49,883 nt of DNA, from contig NCEV01000024.1 of the NCBI GenBank assembly GCA_002280875.1, forward strand, positions 1 through 49,883. The letters are read 5' to 3'. Positions 30,183-39,250 of the stretch are shown one piece after another. The notes under the pieces were generated by a model. It had not been told where the DNA came from. It saw only the letters and a program-made list of their open reading frames with translations, and did no database searches. Position 1 is the stretch's first letter. Each line of letters opens with the position of its first letter. This DNA is from Caulobacter sp. 32-67-35. Its GTDB lineage: Bacteria > Pseudomonadota > Alphaproteobacteria > Caulobacterales > Caulobacteraceae. The translations under genes and the position numbers were made by a program.

Positions 30183-30258
30183 TGAAGGCCAACTAGGTTA
30201 ACGGCTCGCCAACGCCTGCAATATCCGGGCCGGTGCGACCTTCAGTCCCGTCGCCAAA

Positions 30259-30296
30259 CAACGAAAATCCCGCGAAGCCAGAGGGCTGCGCGGGAT
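30259..30296 (-). terminator. Rho-independent terminator between lptB and rpoN
   Basis: On the minus strand ATCCCGCG pairs with CGCGGGAT, with an inner AGCC/GGCT stem, followed by TTTTCGTTGTTT. It stands 27 bp after the lptB stop and before the rpoN start, so the lpt genes and rpoN are probably separate transcripts, at least in part. Confidence 0.8.
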
Positions 30297-30323
30297 AAGT
30301 CGTTCTGCAGAAACAGATTTTTC

Positions 30324-31091
30324 CTAGACGCGCTCGGCGAAATGATCGCCCAGATAGACGCGGCGCACTTCCGGATCCTCGATGATTTCCTTCGGCGAGC
30401 CCTCGAACAGCACTTCGCCCGCGTGAATGATTGACGCGCGATCGATGATATCCAGGGTCTCACGGACATTGTGGTCGGTGATCAGGATGCCGATGCCGCG
30501 CTTCTTCAGATAGCCGATGACCTCGCGGATATCGGCGATGGCCAGGGGATCGATACCGGCGAAGGGCTCGTCCAGCAGCATGAAGGACGGCTCACTGGCC
30601 AGGGCCCGGGCGATTTCCACCCGGCGGCGCTCGCCGCCCGACAGGGCCACAGCTGGCGACTTGCGGATATGGGTGATCCGCAGTTCCTCGAGGATATTGG
30701 TGACCGTCTCGGCGGCCGCGCGCTGGTTCTTCTCGCGCATCTCGACCACGGCCATGACATTCTGCTCGACGGTCATGCCCCGGAAGATCGAGGCTTCCTG
30801 CGGCAGATAGCCCACGCCCAGACGGGCGCGCTGGAACATCGGCTGGGCGGTGATGTCCTCGCCGTCCAGATAGATCGAGCCATAGTCGGCGGCGATCAGG
30901 CCAGTGATCATATAGAAACAGGTGGTCTTGCCGGCGCCGTTTGGCCCAAGCAGACCTGCGACCTCGCCGCGCTTCAGGCGCAGGGACACGCTCTTGACCA
31001 CAGGGCGGTCGCCGAACGACTTGCCAACGGCGTCGACAAAAAGACCGTCAGCATCGGGGCGATCAGAACCGCCAAGGGGCGTCATCTTCAT
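30324..31091 (-). CDS. lptB: LPS export ABC transporter ATPase
   Basis: A 255-residue ATPase that, with LptF/LptG, drives lipopolysaccharide from the inner membrane to the Lpt bridge. Seen: Walker A GPNGAGKTTCFYM, signature LSGGERRRVEIARAL, Walker B FMLLDEPFAGIDP and the H-loop ITDHNVRETL. It follows lptA by about 10 bp. Confidence 0.97.
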   Translation of the reverse strand: MKMTPLGGSDRPDADGLFVDAVGKSFGDRPVVKSVSLRLKRGEVAGLLGPNGAGKTTCFYMITGLIAADYGSIYLDGEDITAQPMFQRARLGVGYLPQEASIFRGMTVEQNVMAVVEMREKNQRAAAETVTNILEELRITHIRKSPAVALSGGERRRVEIARALASEPSFMLLDEPFAGIDPLAIADIREVIGYLKKRGIGILITDHNVRETLDIIDRASIIHAGEVLFEGSPKEIIEDPEVRRVYLGDHFAERV

Positions 31092-31101
31092 TCTGTCGAG
31101 C

Positions 31102-31650
31102 CTAGCGGGTGGCCGGAGCGGGCGTCTGGGACTTTTCAGGATAGATCACCGAGCGCACGCGCCCGGTCTTGCCCCGTCCCTTGGCGTTGGATTCCAGCTT
31201 CACGTCATTGGTCTTGGTGTTGACCGTCATGCGGTCGCCCCGCGCCACATCCAGACCGCGCACGACGATGACGTTGCCGCTGATCACGATCGTGTCGTTG
31301 GCATAGGTGAACACGGCGCGGTCGCCCCGGACCGTCTGGTCCTGGTTGACGAAATAGACGTCGCCTTCGGCTTCCACGCGATCGACATCACCGCAGGCGT
31401 TGGAACCCGCCTGGGCCCCTGGCTTCTTGGTCGAGTAGGCGTTGACCACGTTGGCCCGCAGCCGGCTCTTGTCCTGCAGCATCTCGACATTGCCGCGGAA
31501 GATCGTGCGGCACTGGCTGTTGATGTTCTCCTGCTCGTCCGCGGAAATATCCACGGGCGCGCTGGAATCGTTGATGCTCTGGGCGAAGGCCGAGCCGCTC
31601 GCCAGGATCAGTGCGGTCGTCGCCGCCGCTGCCATCCAACGCTGCATCAA
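31102..31650 (-). CDS. lptA: LPS transport periplasmic protein LptA (OstA-like)
   Basis: A 182-residue exported protein with signal peptide (AAAATTALILASGSAFAQ) and an OstA/LptA beta-jellyroll: PVDISADEQENINSQCRTI, GNVEMLQDKSRLRANVVN, GDRAVFTYANDTIVISGNV. It forms the periplasmic bridge for LPS. Two cysteines (QCRTI; NACGD) could form a disulfide. It lies between lptC and lptB. Confidence 0.92.
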   Translation of the reverse strand: MMQRWMAAAATTALILASGSAFAQSINDSSAPVDISADEQENINSQCRTIFRGNVEMLQDKSRLRANVVNAYSTKKPGAQAGSNACGDVDRVEAEGDVYFVNQDQTVRGDRAVFTYANDTIVISGNVIVVRGLDVARGDRMTVNTKTNDVKLESNAKGRGKTGRVRSVIYPEKSQTPAPATR

Positions 31651-31696
31651 GTCAGAGTCCTTATCTGCGAAGCGCGGCCATGCCGCGCGCTTCTAC

Positions 31697-32317
31697 TTAC
31701 TTCCGTTCGAGCCGGGTGCGAACCCCACCCCTGAAAACGACCCGATCACCCTTGTCATATACGGTGTAGGCGTTGGATTTCACCTGCCCCGTCGGACCTT
31801 CGCCCAGCATGGCGGTTTCGCCGCTGATATTTCCGGTCTTGGTGTCGACCACCGCCTCTTCCGAGGCGAAGCGATAGCCCGCGCCGTCGTCGATGCGAAC
31901 ATCCCCGCTCAGCGACAGCTTCATGGTGTCTTCGCGATAGATCCCCGACTTGGCCGTCACCCGGCTGGGCTGGGGTTCGTCGAAGCCCAGAGTCAGGGTC
32001 GGCGAGTCGAGACGCACGTTCATCAGATCGTTGTCGTCCCTCAAAGCTGAACGCGCGGTGATCATGAAACTGCGACCATCGCCCGACTGACCGTAAAAGC
32101 GCGGAGCGATCATGCGAATCTGGGTCTTGGCTTCGGCGGGGGGGCGAGCGGCCGCGCGCATCGAGCGCCAGCCGACCTGGCCCGCGACGCCGATCAGGAT
32201 CACGGCGATCAGGGCCGGCAGCACCACGCGCATCAGGCGGACGATGCGCGAGCGCCGGCGCCACCGTCCCAGATCCCGGGCGATCGATCGTCCAGCCATG
32301 GTCGCGGCCGCCGTCAT
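31697..32317 (-). CDS. lptC: LPS export system protein LptC
   Basis: A 206-residue bitopic inner-membrane protein that hands LPS from LptBFG to LptA. It has a basic N-terminus, a TM helix (LMRVVLPALIAVILIGVAGQ) and an OstA-like periplasmic fold (MIAPRFYGQSGDGRSFMIT; TAMLGEGPTGQVKSNAYTV). Start ATG 32317 is 2 bp after the rnd stop; the longer upstream start would overlap rnd. Confidence 0.9.
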   Translation of the reverse strand: MTAAATMAGRSIARDLGRWRRRSRIVRLMRVVLPALIAVILIGVAGQVGWRSMRAAARPPAEAKTQIRMIAPRFYGQSGDGRSFMITARSALRDDNDLMNVRLDSPTLTLGFDEPQPSRVTAKSGIYREDTMKLSLSGDVRIDDGAGYRFASEEAVVDTKTGNISGETAMLGEGPTGQVKSNAYTVYDKGDRVVFRGGVRTRLERK

Positions 32318-32319
32318 CC

Positions 32320-32991
32320 CTAGGTGTGCGCGAAGATATCGACGTCTTCCCAACCCGCCAGGTCGAGCGCGGCGCGATGGGGCAGGAAGTCGAAGCAGGC
32401 CTGGGCAAGGTCCATGCGGCCCTCGCGAACCAGCATGGCGTTCAACCTGTCGCGCAGACCATGCAGATGCAGCACGTCCGAGGCGGCATAGGCGATCTGA
32501 TCGGGGCTGAGCGTCGCCGCGCCCCAGTCCGAGCTCTGCTGGGCCTTGGACAGCTCCACCGCCATCAGTTCGCGCGTCACGTCCTTGAGGCCATGGCGGT
32601 CGGTATAGGTGCGAGCCAGCTTGGAGGCGATCTTGGTGCAGTAGACGGGCGCGGTCATCACGCCCAGATGCAGCAGGAACATGGCGATATCGAAGCGGCC
32701 GAAGTGGAAAAGCTTCAGGATCTTGGGATCGGTCAGCAGGCGCTTCAGGTTCGGGGCGTCATAGGTCGCGCGGTCCAGCTGAACCAGATGCGCATCGCCG
32801 TCGCCGCTCGACAGCTGCACGACGCACAGGGGATCGCGGCCCAGCCGAAGGCCCATGGTTTCCGAATCGATGGCGATCGCCGTCGCGCCAGCAAAGGCGC
32901 CGTCGGGCAGGTCGCCCACATGAACAAAATTGGCCAAGGTCTCAGGGTTCTCCGGCGACACGCCTGAACGACAGTCGTCGCCGAGGCTCAC
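32320..32991 (-). CDS. rnd: Ribonuclease D-like 3'-5' exonuclease
   Basis: A 223-residue DEDDy exonuclease: DSETMG (D, E), HFGRFDIAMF (D) and the YxxxD motif in LSPDQIAYAASDVLHLHG. It lacks the HRDC domains of E. coli RNase D, as is common for the short alphaproteobacterial form used in tRNA or structured-RNA trimming. The true start may be a TTG about 18 codons later (ANFVHVGDLP), since the first residues have no family match. It is the first gene of the rnd-lptC-lptA-lptB run. Confidence 0.88.
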   Translation of the reverse strand: MSLGDDCRSGVSPENPETLANFVHVGDLPDGAFAGATAIAIDSETMGLRLGRDPLCVVQLSSGDGDAHLVQLDRATYDAPNLKRLLTDPKILKLFHFGRFDIAMFLLHLGVMTAPVYCTKIASKLARTYTDRHGLKDVTRELMAVELSKAQQSSDWGAATLSPDQIAYAASDVLHLHGLRDRLNAMLVREGRMDLAQACFDFLPHRAALDLAGWEDVDIFAHT

Positions 32992-33096
32992 GCGCCCGAA
33001 CAGGTGCGCGCGACACTATAATCACGATGACCGAGATATCTATTCGGAAGGATCTATCGGCGCCACCCCGACCTTCTTGCGAAGGTTGGTAGGGGG

Positions 33097-33183
<87 letters not shown>

Positions 33184-33328
33184 CCGCAAGGCAATCCGTT
33201 GGATCGCCGCGAGGCCGGGACGTTTAGGGAAAGGTTTTGGCCCCGTCAATCGGCAAATCGCGCATTTCGTTGCGAACGTCCGCGTGGTCGTCTATCCCCC
33301 GCTGCATCGCAGGCGACGAGGAATGACA

Positions 33329-34294
33329 ATGCAAGGTCTGGTCACGGTGTTCGGCGGCTCCGGCTTCGTCGGCAGCCAGGTCGTGCGGCAGCTCGCCAGG
33401 GCGGGCCATCGCGTACGTGTCGCGGTTCGCCAGCCCCATCTGGCTTACAAGATGCGCATGCTGGGCGATGTCGGCCAGATCGAGGTGGTTCAGGCCAATA
33501 TCCGCAATGTCGCCTCGGTGACGCGGGCGCTTGAGGGGGCCGAGGCCTGCGTCAATCTGGTGGGGCTGCTCCACGAATCGGGCCGCCAGAAATTCCAGGC
33601 TGTCCACGTCATGGGCGCCCGGACGATCGCCGAACGCGCCAAGGTGGCCGGCGTCACCCGCTTTGTGCAGATCAGCGCCATCGGCGCCGACGCGAATTCC
33701 GAAGCCAAATATGCCCGCACCAAGGCCGAGGGCGAGGCGGCCGTGCGGGCCGTGTTCCCCGGCGCGGTCATCGTCCGCCCCTCAGTGGTGTTTGGGCCAG
33801 AAGATGATTTCTTCAACCGGTTCGCCCAAATGGCCACCATCAGCCCGGCCCTGCCGCTGGTTGGCGGCGAGACCAGCTTCCAGCCCGTGTTCGTCGGTGA
33901 TGTCGCGGCGGTGGTCGCGAGCGCGGTCAGCAGCCCCGCGGCCGAGGGCGTCACCTATGAGCTGGGCGGCCCCACCGTCTATACGATGCGTCAGATCCTG
34001 CAGTTGATCCTGACCGAGACCGGCCGCGACAGGGCCCTTCTGCCCCTGCCCTGGCCCGTGGCCGGCCTGCTGGGCAAGGTCGGCGACCTGATGGCCAGCG
34101 TGCTACCCATCGCCCCGCCGATCACCAGCGACCAGGTCGAGATGCTGAAGTCCGACAATGTCGCCGAGGCCGGCCTGCCGGGCCTGGCCGAAGCGGGCGT
34201 GACCCCGACCAGCGTCGAGGCCATCGTGCCGGCCTATCTCTATCGCTACCGCAAGGGCGGCCAATACGCGCCCACGCCCGAAGGGGCGTTCTAG
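33329..34294 (+). CDS. NAD(P)-binding complex I NDUFA9-like protein
   Basis: A 321-residue atypical short-chain dehydrogenase. The Rossmann motif VFGGSGFVGSQVVRQLARAG is at the N-terminus, followed by NLVGLLHESGRQKFQAVHV, a YARTK segment and IVRPSVVFGPEDDFFNRFA. This matches the NDUFA9-type proteins of alphaproteobacteria, an accessory subunit of complex I in mitochondria. Of two close ATGs, 33329 is preferred because GAGGA (33318-33322) is 6 bp upstream; ATG 33323 abuts that site. Confidence 0.88.
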   Translation: MQGLVTVFGGSGFVGSQVVRQLARAGHRVRVAVRQPHLAYKMRMLGDVGQIEVVQANIRNVASVTRALEGAEACVNLVGLLHESGRQKFQAVHVMGARTIAERAKVAGVTRFVQISAIGADANSEAKYARTKAEGEAAVRAVFPGAVIVRPSVVFGPEDDFFNRFAQMATISPALPLVGGETSFQPVFVGDVAAVVASAVSSPAAEGVTYELGGPTVYTMRQILQLILTETGRDRALLPLPWPVAGLLGKVGDLMASVLPIAPPITSDQVEMLKSDNVAEAGLPGLAEAGVTPTSVEAIVPAYLYRYRKGGQYAPTPEGAF

Positions 34295-34320
34295 AGCGCG
34301 ACAGACGGAACCCGACCGGC

Positions 34321-35232
34321 CTACGGACTGACCTGGGAGGCCCTATCGCCCTGGCGCGCCAGATCGACCAGTTCGCGCAGGGCCTCGGTCACCGCGGCGG
34401 GCCGGTCGTCCATGATGTCGTGGCTGGCGCCGTCCACCAGCTGGACCCGCCCCCTGGCCTGGGCCGCGGCCTCCGCGCGCTGCATCTCGACCCAGAGGGC
34501 GTGATGCCGGGCGTCCGCCGCCGGAACGGGCTTGGTGGCGACCAGCCGGATCACGGGAATGTCGCCCAAGACCCCGGGCGTCGGGGTCATGGCGTCGGTG
34601 GCGACCAGGCCGTCGATCTCGGCCTGGATGTGCTCGGGCGAGAGGGCCCGCAGCAGGTCGGGGACCTTGCAGGGCGAAAGTCCCCGCGCCTCGCAGACGG
34701 TGCTGAAACCCTTGGGGCGAGAGTCCACCAGTAGAACCCCAGCCACCTTCCGAGGATAGCGGGCGGCATAGATCAGCACGTACTGGCCCCCCAGGGAGTG
34801 GCCGACCAGCACGTAAGGCGGGGCCAGTCCGCTTTTGGTGAGAACACGATCAAGCCGATCTGCCGCTTCTGCGCCGTTGATCGCGGGGCGATCCGGTTCC
34901 AGCAGGGCGGCGAGCGCCACCAGTTCCGACCCTGGCAGCACGTCCAGCACGTCGCCCAGCTGCTGCCGGGTCGTTCGGCTACCGCCATAGCCCGGCCGAT
35001 CATAGGCGAAGGCTTTGCTGATCGTCGCTGCGGCAGGAAAGACCTCGGCCCAGCTGTCCATGCCCTCGCCGAGTCCTGCCTCAAAGACGATGGCGGGGCG
35101 GCCCTCGCCGGCCACGGCATGGCTGATCGCCTCGCCGTCCACGCTGACCCGGCCGGTCGGCGTCACCGTCGCGCAGCCCTGGGTCAGAACGAGCAGCGCG
35201 GTCAGCAACAGCGCCTGGGTCAACGTCCTCAT
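34321..35232 (-). CDS. Exported alpha/beta hydrolase, possible lipoprotein
   Basis: A 303-residue alpha/beta-hydrolase with an N-terminal hydrophobic signal ending in LVLTQGCATV, a weak lipobox that could lipidate Cys19. Catalytic parts: oxyanion region FEAGLGEGMDSW, nucleophile elbow VGHSLGGQY, and the late histidine in DGASHDIMDDRP. Substrate is unknown. It starts 27 bp after the autotransporter esterase stop, so the two secreted hydrolases probably share a transcript. Confidence 0.82.
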   Translation of the reverse strand: MRTLTQALLLTALLVLTQGCATVTPTGRVSVDGEAISHAVAGEGRPAIVFEAGLGEGMDSWAEVFPAAATISKAFAYDRPGYGGSRTTRQQLGDVLDVLPGSELVALAALLEPDRPAINGAEAADRLDRVLTKSGLAPPYVLVGHSLGGQYVLIYAARYPRKVAGVLLVDSRPKGFSTVCEARGLSPCKVPDLLRALSPEHIQAEIDGLVATDAMTPTPGVLGDIPVIRLVATKPVPAADARHHALWVEMQRAEAAAQARGRVQLVDGASHDIMDDRPAAVTEALRELVDLARQGDRASQVSP

Positions 35233-35259
35233 GGTGGGGTCCTTCCTAGGATCGGCGGA

Positions 35260-37137
35260 TCAGAACGTCAGGGTCAGAGCCAGTTGGGCGTGGGGCTGGA
35301 TCTTCTGATCGACGCCCTTGCCCAAAGCGCGGTCGGCGCCGACGCTGACGCCCAGCCGGGCTTCCGGCGACAGCGCGACGTCCAGTCCGGCTGCGGCATG
35401 GGCCCAGGTTCGGGCTGGGCGCTCCGACCTGAAGCGCGCCAACTGTTCCGCCGTCGGTCCGACCCGCACCGTCACGTCGTCGCCGTCAACCACGTGCTCC
35501 ACCCCGGCCGTCAGAAGGGGTCGCCAGGCGTGGTCTGGATGCGTGTCGGCGAGGGTCACCGCGCCGCCGGCCCGTAGCTCGTTCACCATGGCCTTGCCAT
35601 AGTGCAGGGCGATCGGGCCGCTTGCCTCCTGATAGCCATCGGTGCGAACCCGGGTCCCGGTCACTGCCACCGCGGGCGTTAGGGTCCAGCCATCGCCGGC
35701 CTCCAGGCTATAGGCGGCGCCCAGGCGCACGGAGCCATAGCGGGCCTGGGTTTCACCCCGCGCCTTCGCCATCGCGCGGCCGCCCAGTTGCGTGCGTCGC
35801 TCGATCTCGTCGTGGTCAGCCTGACCGCCCGTCAGGGCGAGGCTGAGGGTCAGTCCGCTCAGCGGTTGCGCGAGGCCGTAGACCGTCGCCGACAGGTCGC
35901 GCGTCTGACGTCCGCCCCGGTCACCCGCCGCCGAAGCCTCTATCCTGGCCCAGTCGGCCTGCACGCCGAGAACCACAGACGGGCCCGCCCGCCAGTGGGC
36001 CCCCAGTCCGGCGCCGACGACGTCACGACGCTGTCCCGGAGCAAGATCGCGCGTGCGCGTGTCGCGCCGAGAAACATCGGCTGAGGCGGTCAGGCTGACC
36101 GAACCGATCGGCGTCATCCAGGCCTGCGGGCCCTCAAGCCGCGGCGCCAGGGCGGCGTCAGCCAGGCGTCGGCGCTCCAGGGGTGCGGCCGCCAGCGTCG
36201 CAAACCGGTTCCGGGCTTCCATCTGGGCCAGAGCGAAATCGGCGATCACCGCCTGCATGGCGACCGAGTAGTGATTGTCCGCGAAGACGTTGCCGTCATC
36301 CGGCAAATCACGGGGATCGCCCAGGGTCATGTAGCTGTCGGTTGTCGCCTTGAAGCCGTAATGGTCGGGTCGGGACAGCACGTCCCGGGTCAGGCGATCC
36401 AGATCCAGGACATACACGCCCTCCTGGGCCAGTCGCGGGCGTAGCGCCTGGTTGTCGGCGGCGATCCTGGTGGCATGGACCTCCATCAAGGCCTCAATAT
36501 CTTCCGGCTCCAGCCCCAGGATATCCTGGTAGTAGCGCACGGGAAGCAGAGCGGCCGGCTCATTGAAGGCGATGATGTCACGCGCGCCCGCTTGGCGCAG
36601 GGCGCTGATCTGGGCCATGTAGGCTTGAGCGTAGCGTCCGCTGTCATGGGCGACCCCCGACAGCAGGGCGTTGGCGGCGTCATTGCCGCCCATCCACACC
36701 ATCACCACATCGTTTCTGGCGAAGCCTGCGGGGTGATCCTGGCGGAAAAAGCCGACCTGGTCGGCGAAGCTCACGCTGGGCCCGATGATGTCCGTGCCAG
36801 TCCAGGCCGCGGCGGTAGCCCCGCCGACAGCATAGTTGTCGCCAGACAACCGGCTGACAGGGGCTGCGCGATCATAGCCGCCGATGGCGTCCAGCGGGAT
36901 GGCGCGCGCCGGTTTGGAGGTGCGGCCCAGCCGACGGGCCAGGGTCTCGGCCCACATCTCGCCGCGGTTGGTGTAGCGGGCGCCGTCGGAGCCGACATCG
37001 GCGCTGCTGTCGCCGAAAATGAACAGCCGTCCCAGATCCTGGGCCCGAGCCGGCGTTGCGGCGACCAGGCCAGCCAGGGTCAGAAGACCAATGGCGGTTC
37101 CGGCCGCCAGGCGGGAGGGGAGAGAGCGCGCGGCCAT
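35260..37137 (-). CDS. GDSL-type autotransporter esterase/lipase
   Basis: A 625-residue EstA-like protein: signal peptide (GTAIGLLTLAGLVAATPARA), SGNH/GDSL hydrolase passenger, and a C-terminal autotransporter beta-barrel (PF03797) ending in LTLTF. Block I reads FIFGDSSADVG (Ser44 nucleophile), block II DNYAVGGAT, block III MVWMGGNDAAN. Block V, which normally carries Asp and His as DxxHP, is only loosely matched by FADNHYS. ATG 37137 has GGAGG 7 bp upstream; the longer upstream frame runs antisense into the response regulator gene. It is divergent from a two-component system across about 200 bp. Confidence 0.87.
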   Translation of the reverse strand: MAARSLPSRLAAGTAIGLLTLAGLVAATPARAQDLGRLFIFGDSSADVGSDGARYTNRGEMWAETLARRLGRTSKPARAIPLDAIGGYDRAAPVSRLSGDNYAVGGATAAAWTGTDIIGPSVSFADQVGFFRQDHPAGFARNDVVMVWMGGNDAANALLSGVAHDSGRYAQAYMAQISALRQAGARDIIAFNEPAALLPVRYYQDILGLEPEDIEALMEVHATRIAADNQALRPRLAQEGVYVLDLDRLTRDVLSRPDHYGFKATTDSYMTLGDPRDLPDDGNVFADNHYSVAMQAVIADFALAQMEARNRFATLAAAPLERRRLADAALAPRLEGPQAWMTPIGSVSLTASADVSRRDTRTRDLAPGQRRDVVGAGLGAHWRAGPSVVLGVQADWARIEASAAGDRGGRQTRDLSATVYGLAQPLSGLTLSLALTGGQADHDEIERRTQLGGRAMAKARGETQARYGSVRLGAAYSLEAGDGWTLTPAVAVTGTRVRTDGYQEASGPIALHYGKAMVNELRAGGAVTLADTHPDHAWRPLLTAGVEHVVDGDDVTVRVGPTAEQLARFRSERPARTWAHAAAGLDVALSPEARLGVSVGADRALGKGVDQKIQPHAQLALTLTF

Positions 37138-37341
37138 GATGGGGCCTCCAGACGTTGAAAACATGGAAGGCAGCTTTGCCGGGTCGCATGGAGGCGGCAT
37201 GGAGACCCGATGGACGCAGGCGGGAGATGTTGGGGTTCGGCGCGGTTCCCGCATCTTCACGAGACCGCCATTGACCCTCCATCCGACCTCCACAAAGGTG
37301 CGGTTTCCCAAGGGCGGGCTGGACCGGGAGGCAGGGTAGAC
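37138..37341. promoter_or_regulatory. Divergent promoter region between esterase and response-regulator genes
   Basis: This 204-bp gap must hold promoters for both the autotransporter operon and the two-component system. No clear repeat pair of an OmpR-family operator could be singled out by eye. Confidence 0.4.
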
Positions 37342-38055
37342 ATGAACAACGCCCTGATCCTGATCGTGGAGGATGAGCCCCAGATCGCGGAGATCCTGGA
37401 GGCGTATCTGGCCCGGGATGGCTTTCGAACGGTCACGGCCCGGGATGGTGAAACGGCGCTGCAGCATCATGCCCGCCTGTCGCCGGACCTGTTGCTGCTG
37501 GACGTCAAGCTGCCGCGGCTCGACGGATTTGCGGTGCTGGCGCGCCTTCGCGCTCACAGCGACACACCGGTCATCATGGTTACGGCGCTCGGCGAGGATC
37601 TGGACAGGCTGGCCAGTCTGCGGATCGGCGCCGATGACCACGTGGTCAAGCCGTTCAACCCGCTGGAGGTGGTGGCCCGAGTCCGGGCGGTGTTGCGGCG
37701 AACCCTGACCAGCGCCGCCCAGGTCGACAGCGCCGGACGCTGCCTGCGGGTCGACGGCCTGGAGGTGGACCTTGTCTCCCACACAGCCCGACTGATGGTG
37801 GCCGACGGCGCTCGGCCGGCGCCGCTGGACCTGACCCTGACGGAATTCCGGCTCCTGGCGCATATGGCGCGCCATGCCAGCCGGGTCTTTACACGCGGGG
37901 AGTTACAGGACGCCTGCCTGCCCGAGGACGGGGACGCGCTGGAGCGCACGGTCGACAGCCATCTGAGCAAGCTGCGCCGCAAGCTGGAAACCGCGGGGGC
38001 CACAGGGTTTCTGGAAAGCGTACGCGGCGTCGGCTACCGGCTGAGGCTGCCGTGA
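37342..38055 (+). CDS. OmpR-family response regulator (BaeR-like)
   Basis: A 237-residue DNA-binding regulator. Receiver: ILIVEDEP with Glu/Asp pocket residues, phospho-acceptor Asp54 in LLLDVKLPRLDG, Thr81 in IMVTA, Lys103 in VVKPFNP. Winged helix: LTEFRLLAHMARHASRVFTR, then RTVDSHLSKLRRKLE and VRGVGYRLRLP. The DRL...RIGADDHVVKPFNPLEVVARV segment resembles BaeR. ATG 37342 is chosen from domain alignment. The stop overlaps the kinase start (GTGA). Confidence 0.9.
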   Translation: MNNALILIVEDEPQIAEILEAYLARDGFRTVTARDGETALQHHARLSPDLLLLDVKLPRLDGFAVLARLRAHSDTPVIMVTALGEDLDRLASLRIGADDHVVKPFNPLEVVARVRAVLRRTLTSAAQVDSAGRCLRVDGLEVDLVSHTARLMVADGARPAPLDLTLTEFRLLAHMARHASRVFTRGELQDACLPEDGDALERTVDSHLSKLRRKLETAGATGFLESVRGVGYRLRLP

Positions 38056-39239
38056 GCCCGCCTTCCAACGCCACCTCGCCCTCCCTGAAAGGATCTGGCC
38101 TGCGCACCCGACTGGTCCGCACCCTCGTGGTGATGGTCGGGCTCACCGTGATTCTGGGCTTCGTACTGGTGCAGGGCGCGGTTGTACTGGCCAGCTACCA
38201 CCATCTGCCCAATATCCCGCCCGATCTGCTGGCCGCCGAGAAGGCTTTGCGGGCGGGCGCCGTGCCTGATCGCGACACCATCCTGCGCATGATCGAGGCA
38301 GGCGAAGAGACGAGCCTGATCGAGGACCGCGCCATACTGCTGTCGCTGGGCGTGTTGCTTGTGCTGTCAGCGTTGTCCGGGGCGGCCATAGCCCTGCACC
38401 TGTCGCGTCTGATCGGCACGCCGGTGGAGCGGGTGGCGGTGGCGGCGCGTCGGCTGGCCGGCGGTGATTTCACCGCGCGGGCCGAGCCGTCCCCCGGATC
38501 GGCCCAGGAAACGGCGCAGCTGGTGGCTGACTTCAATCATATGGCCCAGGCCCTGGAGACCCTGGATCGTGAGCTGAACGAGAACGCCGCCGCCATCGCC
38601 CATGAGCTGCGAACGCCCCTGACCATACTGCGCGGCCGACTACAGGGCCTGCGCGACGCGGTGTTTCCCCCCACGCCGCGCGAGTTTGACGGCCTGATCG
38701 GGCAGGTGGAAGCGCTGACGCGACTGGTCGAGGATCTGCGCACCGTCAGTCTGGCCACCACGGGCCGTCTGGAGCTGCGCAGAGGCGCGGTCGATCTTGC
38801 GGTGGAGCTGGACCTGCTGCTGGACGGCATGGAGCCGATCCTGGCGGCGTCGGGTCTTACCCTGGAGCGCGACCTGCGCCCTGCCCCCCTGGAGGCCGAC
38901 GGGGAAAGACTGCGTCAGGCGACCCTGGCCCTGCTGGAGAACGCTCGCCAGCATGCCGGCGGCTGCGTCCGGGTCGAGACCCAGTGGCTTCAGCCGATCG
39001 GGGCGCAGGCGACGGTGGTTCTGCGGGTGCTCGATCGCGGTCCCGGTATCGCCGCCGATCCGCCTGATCTGGTGTTTGGCCGATTTTGGCGGGCCGAGCC
39101 GTCGCGGTCGCGGGAGTCAGGCGGCAGCGGCCTGGGTCTCGCGGTGGTCAAGGCCATAGCGGAGGCCCACGGCGGGACAGTCTCGGCAGCCAACCGGCCC
39201 GATGGCGGCGCGGTGCTTGAGCTGCGCCTGCCAGCCTGA
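38052..39239 (+). CDS. Sensor histidine kinase (BaeS-like)
   Basis: A 395-residue kinase with TM1 (LVVMVGLTVILGFVLVQGAV), a short periplasmic loop of about 45 residues, TM2 (AILLSLGVLLVLSALSGAAI), a HAMP domain, and the H-box AIAHELRTPLTIL with His184. ATP-binding boxes: LLENARQHAG (N), VLDRGPGI (G1) and SGGSGLGLAVVKAI (G2). The small sensor loop fits kinases that read envelope stress. It starts at GTG 38052, overlapping the regulator gene. Confidence 0.9.
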   Translation: MSPPSNATSPSLKGSGLRTRLVRTLVVMVGLTVILGFVLVQGAVVLASYHHLPNIPPDLLAAEKALRAGAVPDRDTILRMIEAGEETSLIEDRAILLSLGVLLVLSALSGAAIALHLSRLIGTPVERVAVAARRLAGGDFTARAEPSPGSAQETAQLVADFNHMAQALETLDRELNENAAAIAHELRTPLTILRGRLQGLRDAVFPPTPREFDGLIGQVEALTRLVEDLRTVSLATTGRLELRRGAVDLAVELDLLLDGMEPILAASGLTLERDLRPAPLEADGERLRQATLALLENARQHAGGCVRVETQWLQPIGAQATVVLRVLDRGPGIAADPPDLVFGRFWRAEPSRSRESGGSGLGLAVVKAIAEAHGGTVSAANRPDGGAVLELRLPA

Positions 39240-39250
39240 GCGGCCCTTCG

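Noticed and set aside
35260-37875. 871-residue version of the autotransporter
   Set aside because: The extra N-terminus lies antisense to the response regulator; a signal peptide and ribosome-binding site mark ATG 37137.
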